In this document: piece after piece, positions 59,014 to 64,000 of the stretch | How the letters are laid out: each line of letters begins with the position of its first letter | Position numbering within the stretch: position 1 is the stretch's first letter | Translations under genes and position numbers: made by a program | NCBI GenBank assembly: GCA_028753945.1 | Contig: JAPNXP010000010.1 | Coordinates: 5,335,042 to 5,399,041, forward strand | DNA: 64,000 nt | Direction of reading: 5' to 3' | Source of the DNA: Hexactinellida sp. DTS-2022 | Lineage: Eukaryota > Porifera > Hexactinellida | Notes under the pieces: model-generated | Database searches by the model: none | Seen by the model: only the letters and a program-made list of their open reading frames with translations | What the model was told of the DNA's origin: nothing

Positions 59014-62000
59014 TTAAGCATCAGTAACATCAATATCGTCAAGATTCCCGTAGGTTTCAGTCTCGACTTCACAGCCCTTGTTGGCAAAGGTAGAATGCCG
59101 AGGCAGAGTATCGTAGAATTCTTCAGATTTCCCTGGGACTTGTGGTGCCGCGTTGAGTTCGAGTTTCAACATAGAATCTCTCCTCTCAGCGTAGTTAGCG
59201 TAGGTAGGAGCTCGTCTCTCTCTCACAGGCGGCATTCCGGTGTAGATATCTTCGCTTCTGAAGTTAGGGTTAACCTCGATATCCCTGAGTGCGATATTCC
59301 TATCCATCATTCTTGTCGTGAATTTCTTGCCGCGTCTCTTATTAACGCGTACAACGACACAAACAACAATGACGACTGCTAGCAGTAGCACTATTCCCAG
59401 CAGGAGCAAACCAGTCAAGGTGAAGCCCAAATCTTTCCCACTGACTTGGGAAGCAACAACAATATCTGTAAAAAAAAATAGATAAAAGAAGATTATTCTA
59501 ATAGGCACTTTTAATAATAATTGAACTTAGTAGAATTTGTTATTACGTATTCCCGAAGGGCTTAAGTCAGCGAGCCCCGAGCGAATGCACTATAACAAAC
59601 GAACTGCTATAAATATAATATTATCGACTAAATATATAATTCTGGCCATTCGTAGACCCCGAGTTAGGACCACTGGCTTAAATAGAAATTCCTTAAAACA
59701 TATTTTGAAAAGGTTGGATTATGAACTCTATCATTGAACACAACTTTTAGTCCCTTGAATTTTCATAATAAAGAACCTGACTGTACATTCGTAGCTAGTG
59801 TACCCTGAATACAAGCTACAAACACTAAGGTATGTACCTGGTAGTTTCGTTACAGTCTCCACAACAAGAGGGCCAGCTCCCAAGCTGTTGTGAGGTCTCA
59901 GCGTGAAGGTGTATCCGTCTGTAGCGTTGAGGGAGTTAATGTAGAAGAAGTACTGATCGGTCTTGAGATTGAATGTCTGCTTTAGAAAGTGCGACGAGTA
60001 GGACAGAGAGTACAGCGTGATATCTCCGTTCCGCAGCTCGCGAGCGAGAGGATACCATGTCAGTAATACGGTTGTACTGTTGATCTGTATAATCTGAAAG
60101 TTGTTCACAGGAGCAGAGGGTACTAAAGGGAGAAATTATAAAGTTATAAACATAAAATTTTCGTTTTAACGAATTCCAAGGCACTTCATTCAATACGGTA
60201 GATACAAGCTGAATTCGTTGCAGGCGCAACATTAGTCTACTTGTATATGGATTATATTCTTATAGGTAGATAGGTACATATATAAGTACTCACGAGATTG
60301 CAGTGTAGAGAACAGAATGGGATCGCTGGCTACGCCAGGTCCCGACGTAATCTCAGGCGTTACACAAACAGTGTACTTGTAGTTAGGATGGAGTCCCGTT
60401 ATGTCAACTGTAGTTCCCTTTGACGTCACGCTCCTGGTGTAGGAGGAGTTAACAGCTGAGACCAGAATGGAGTACAGGATTATGTCTCCGTTCTGCTCCG
60501 CGAGAGGAGGGTCCTCCCAGCTGACAGTCAGACTGGTAGAAGTGACGTCAGAGATAGTCACATTCTGCACAGCAGCAGACGGCACTGGAGAGGGAGATTG
60601 GAATGTAAATAAACTGTTATTTCCAACAATTAATTGGTATCTCTGATAAACAGTCAGGTCTGCTTATTTGGAATAATTTTGCTGTTTAATATTAAATTTT
60701 ATTTATTTTTAACAAGTCCTATAACAATTTGCATGTGTTTGTAATAAGTTGAGTTCGCATATTAACGAACAAATTACTCGGTCCATGTAAGCACATTATG
60801 AATAACCTGACTGTATCGCTTCACTATATAAGCACAACATACCATCCTCCATAGTGTTAATATCCATCGTGCTAGCCGGCCCCATTCCCTCCGAGTTAGC
60901 GGGCTGCACCGTGAGTGAGTAGAGAGAGTTGGGAGACAGGCCGGTTAGCATGGCGTGCTGTCGCTCCGTGTACAGCTCAGTGCCCGCGCCGTCCCGTCTG
61001 TCTCTGTGCAGAGACCCGTCCGACATGTGCACCCGGTAGCGCAGCCCCGCCCCGTTAAGGGAGCTGGCGACGGGAGAGGACCAGGAGACCAGCGCGCTGC
61101 GGGGGGAGACCGACTCCAGGGTCAGGCCAGACACCGGCAAGGAGGGGACTAGAGGAGGGAATCACGTCATACGCAGTGTTATATGGAATCGATCTGACTG
61201 TAGGTATATAAAATTAGAGCAACTAGCAATCTAACTAATCTACCTTCCAAATTAGAGTATAATTACAAAAGATTCGCTTGCAAAATTTACACTATAATAT
61301 ACTTAAAAAATTATATTTTATATGTACATATAGTGTACAGTTGAACCAGTCTATAACGGGACTGAACAGAATGTCGAGAAATGGGTCGTGATGAGATGAT
61401 ACAACCTAGTAACAAGGATTACAGCATTTGTGTGTGCAATATCGCTTGATGTGCAAATTAATGTTGTAATTACTTAAACTAGATTATCGTCCTGAATATG
61501 TTCTAGTAAATGCATACGTAGTTCTAATTAGATAGTGGTTCACAGTATGGAAATAGGATGAAACTGTATTTAAGTGACCGCTGTGTAGTGTTAAGCAGGT
61601 TCTATTGTACTATACCCGAGCTACCCATTGACACTGACCTGCAGAGAGTGTCTCCACACTCTGTATTCTCACAACAGGACTCTCTCCCAGGTCGTTGAGG
61701 ACCGACAGCTCGAGTGAGTAGTTGGTGTACTCCTCGAGTCCCTCCAGTCTGTAGCTCTGCTCAGCAGCCGCCTGTCCGGGCGCCACTGCCACACGGACGC
61801 TACGCACGGCAGTGTCCGTCCTCTCGCCCACATAGCTGAGCAGGTATTCCTGTAGGACTCCGTTGTGGTCTGCGAGGGCGGGGGGACTCCAGTGGGCAGT
61901 CAGCCCCGTGGTGCTTATGTCCGACACTCTGAAGTCAAGAGGAGCTCCGGAAGGTACTACAGTACGGAGGGAGGTATAATGGTACTGTGTATTGGAGATA

Positions 62001-63818
62001 TTACTTGCATTCGTTAATATGTTCATTTTATCTGTTTGTATGTATGTGTATTTGGCTATTTGCAAACTTGTTTCTCTGTTTACATTATATCGCTTATTTT
62101 TAGAGTTTGTTTGTTTGTTTGCTTGTTTGTTTGTTTGTTTGTTAGTTTATTTCTGGATTTGCTTGTCTGTGTATCATCTATATGTTTCATATTTGTTGTT
62201 AGTTTGCAACAAATTTGTAAGTGATTGTCATTATAATAATTCTAATTCGTTTGTTTGTAGTTAATCTGTTGCTTATGTGTATGTTACTAACCGTTCTTTA
62301 GAGTTGTGACTGAGATCAGCGCAGCGGGGCCCTCCCCCTCGCTGTTGGTGCTAGCGACATACACGGAGTACAGAGTGTGCTCATTCAGATCCTCGATGCG
62401 GTAAGAGGTGCGCTCTGAGTCGAACTGCAGAGATCCCAAAGAGCTGTTGATGTACACCCTGTAGTCCCCCAGGGCTCCGTTCCGCTCGCGGAGAGGCGGC
62501 GGCAGCCAGCTTATGATGCAGTAGCGAGATGTGACGGACACGAGCTCCAGGCTAACCACTGGGCTGGAGGGGGCTACAAATAGGAGGGTATAAGGCTAAC
62601 TCTATAACTAGTATACTGTATCAGGTTGTGGATGCATACAGGTTTTGTGTGGGTTTGAGGATTCTTATAAATCCAAATGTGTACTTCTTATGCGAAATTT
62701 GTAATAACTGGCGTCATCTGTACTGAAAAGCGTGGAAAGGGACAGAATACTTAGTCTATGTACTCGTAACGCATCGGTCTAAGGTTTTATATGGTATAGG
62801 GATTTATGTCATGGATTCCGAAACCATATGGAGTAAGATATCCATTCGCTTTGATTAAAAGATTGTATTTTGATGTGCAACTAACCCGTGACAGATGATG
62901 TTACATGATACGTTTAATATAACTACAACTCACCAATAGGGTCTGTAGACATATGCGTTATCTGAACAGAAGGTCCCTCCCCCTCCTCTCCCACCACCAC
63001 AACCTCCACAGTGTAGTTGGTAGCCTCCTCCAGTCCCTCTATCGTGTGCTCCCTCACACTCTCTGCGTCTCCCAGCGCCACGCGAGCGGAGTGCGCAGCT
63101 GTGTCGACACGGAACCCGTACCAGGTCAGGAGGTACTCCACTAGCAGGCCGCGTCGCTGGGAGGGCGGGGGGGCCAGCCAGCTGAGGGAGAGACTGGTAG
63201 CGGTCGTGTCTGTCAGCTGCAGAGCGGATACTCCCTGGGATGGCACTGGAGAGAGAGGATAAGAATATTAATAGTAATTAGAGATTAGATAACTTATATT
63301 GATCTCAGTTGTAGTATAGTAGAATTAATTAGTAAGTAAGTTCAGGCACTGAAAGAGTTCAGTCTTCAGTTTTTATGCAAAAACACTACTAAAATTACGA
63401 GCTTATGTAGTATATTTTGAACAATTTTCATATGTGATTTTATCCGATAAAAATTCGCTTTTGAGAATCCCGGTTGTATATTGTAAAAGAGTAGGCCGAT
63501 ATACTACAATATCCTTATTGTGATACTCACCATCCTGCATGGTTGTGAACAGGAGAGTGGCAGAGGGCCCCTGTCCCTCGGCCGTGACGGCTGCTACCGC
63601 CACTGTGTAGTTAGTGTAGGCCTTGAGAGGAGACAGACTGTAGCTGAGCGAGGCAGCTACTAGCGTCTGGGAGGTGGACACGCCCTCCTCTGTCAGTTCC
63701 AGACTGTAGTGGCGGATAACTCCGTTCCGATCCTCCTCTCCAGGAGCTTCCCAAGTTATCGTTGCGATGTAGGGAGTGTGGGAGGTGTGTTGGAGGTTAG
63801 TGGGTGCGGCAGACGGAG
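59014..63818 (-). CDS. Receptor with at least seven fibronectin-III domains, one span and a short tail (5' end outside window)
   Basis: Eight minus-strand exons, all phase 1-1 with GT-AG borders: 63531..63818, 62934..63245, 62292..62573, 61639..61956, 60843..61148, 60294..60584, 59838..60122 and 59014..59465. Each of the first seven holds one FN3 module with the usual pattern: PSA/PSQ start, Trp in strand B (LTVSWEDPP, LSLSWLAPP), and YxxxLxPxxxY near the end. The last exon has a membrane span (TGLLLLGIVLLLAVVIVVCV), a basic stop-transfer RVNKRRGKK, then about 110 cytoplasmic residues with Tyr motifs (PTYANYAERR, EEFYDTLPR, TETYGNLDD). No kinase or phosphatase follows. Likely a cell-adhesion or guidance-type receptor. 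The name cannot be fixed without the N-terminal part. Confidence 0.8.
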
Positions 63819-63868
63819 CTGTGGGTATACTGTGTTAATTATAGCAGCTACGATACATTCGTACTACA

Positions 63869-64000
63869 GTGCAACCTCGTTATGCTAACACACTAGGAAG
63901 GTCCCAACCTCGCGAGTTTCAATTTAGAAATTAATCTATGGCCAGGGGACCATGCGTTCGCCTTATCTGGAATACGTAATAAGTAATACTAACCAATACA
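63869..64000. mobile_element. TA-flanked MITE family D, partial at window end
   Basis: It starts CAGTGCAACCTCGTTATGCT after TA and contains gcgttcgccttatctgga; the right end lies outside the window. It sits in the intron upstream of the first FN3 exon seen. Confidence 0.55.

Noticed and set aside
61955-62264. Phe/Cys/Leu-rich ORFs on the plus strand
   Set aside because: They translate a TTTG-rich intron of the FN3 receptor gene.

Overview
The window is AT-rich genomic DNA from an animal. The reasons are GT-AG introns, phase 1-1 exons that each carry one fibronectin-III module, a sacsin-type giant gene, coiled-coil/NHL proteins, a C-type lectin and 7-transmembrane receptors. The mix of an intron-poor giant gene, NHL proteins and very dense short DNA transposons would fit an early-branching marine invertebrate such as a sponge or cnidarian. 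That placement is a guess; nothing here fixes the species.

Layout. 0-5.2 kb: a minus-strand secreted or membrane C-type lectin gene with two alternative-looking signal-peptide exons. 5.2-10.4 kb: no gene, only stacked DNA transposons. 10.4-26.2 kb: the centrepiece, a plus-strand gene whose splice phases join five sacsin-like exons, one of them 12.4 kb long, to a last exon encoding a PARP catalytic domain. The product is about 4,493 residues: three sacsin repeats, a Pro/Ser/Thr linker, a HEPN domain and a PARP domain. 26.2-28.4 kb: repeats and a LINE reverse-transcriptase remnant. 28.4-29.7 kb: an intronless coiled-coil/NHL gene. 31.0-34.9 kb: a sulfotransferase gene split by an apparently complete MULE DNA transposon with an 8-bp target duplication. 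35-40 kb: repeats. 40.0-41.3 kb: a second coiled-coil/NHL gene on the minus strand. 42-44.8 kb: repeats and a long perfect hairpin. 44.8-45.6 kb: the 3' part of a 7TM receptor-like gene with a frame change. 47.3-55.6 kb: a tandem trio of 7TM genes on the minus strand, one intact and two disabled. 59.0-63.8 kb: the 3' end of a minus-strand receptor with at least seven FN3 domains, one membrane span and a short tyrosine-bearing tail; its 5' end lies beyond the window.

The intergenic DNA and introns hold many small transposons: TA-flanked CAGT...ACTG MITEs, hAT-like elements with 8-bp duplications, Helitron-like elements with hairpin ends, and long inverted repeats. Several are nested. Two MITEs sit in the intron between the sacsin part and the PARP exon, and one sits in an earlier intron where it creates a false upstream ORF start.

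The main candidate for an undescribed system is the sacsin-HEPN-PARP fusion. It would put an Hsp90-like chaperone/ATPase scaffold, a HEPN (nucleotide- or RNA-associated) domain and an ADP-ribosyltransferase domain in one polypeptide, an arrangement suggestive of stress or antiviral response. That role is inference only.
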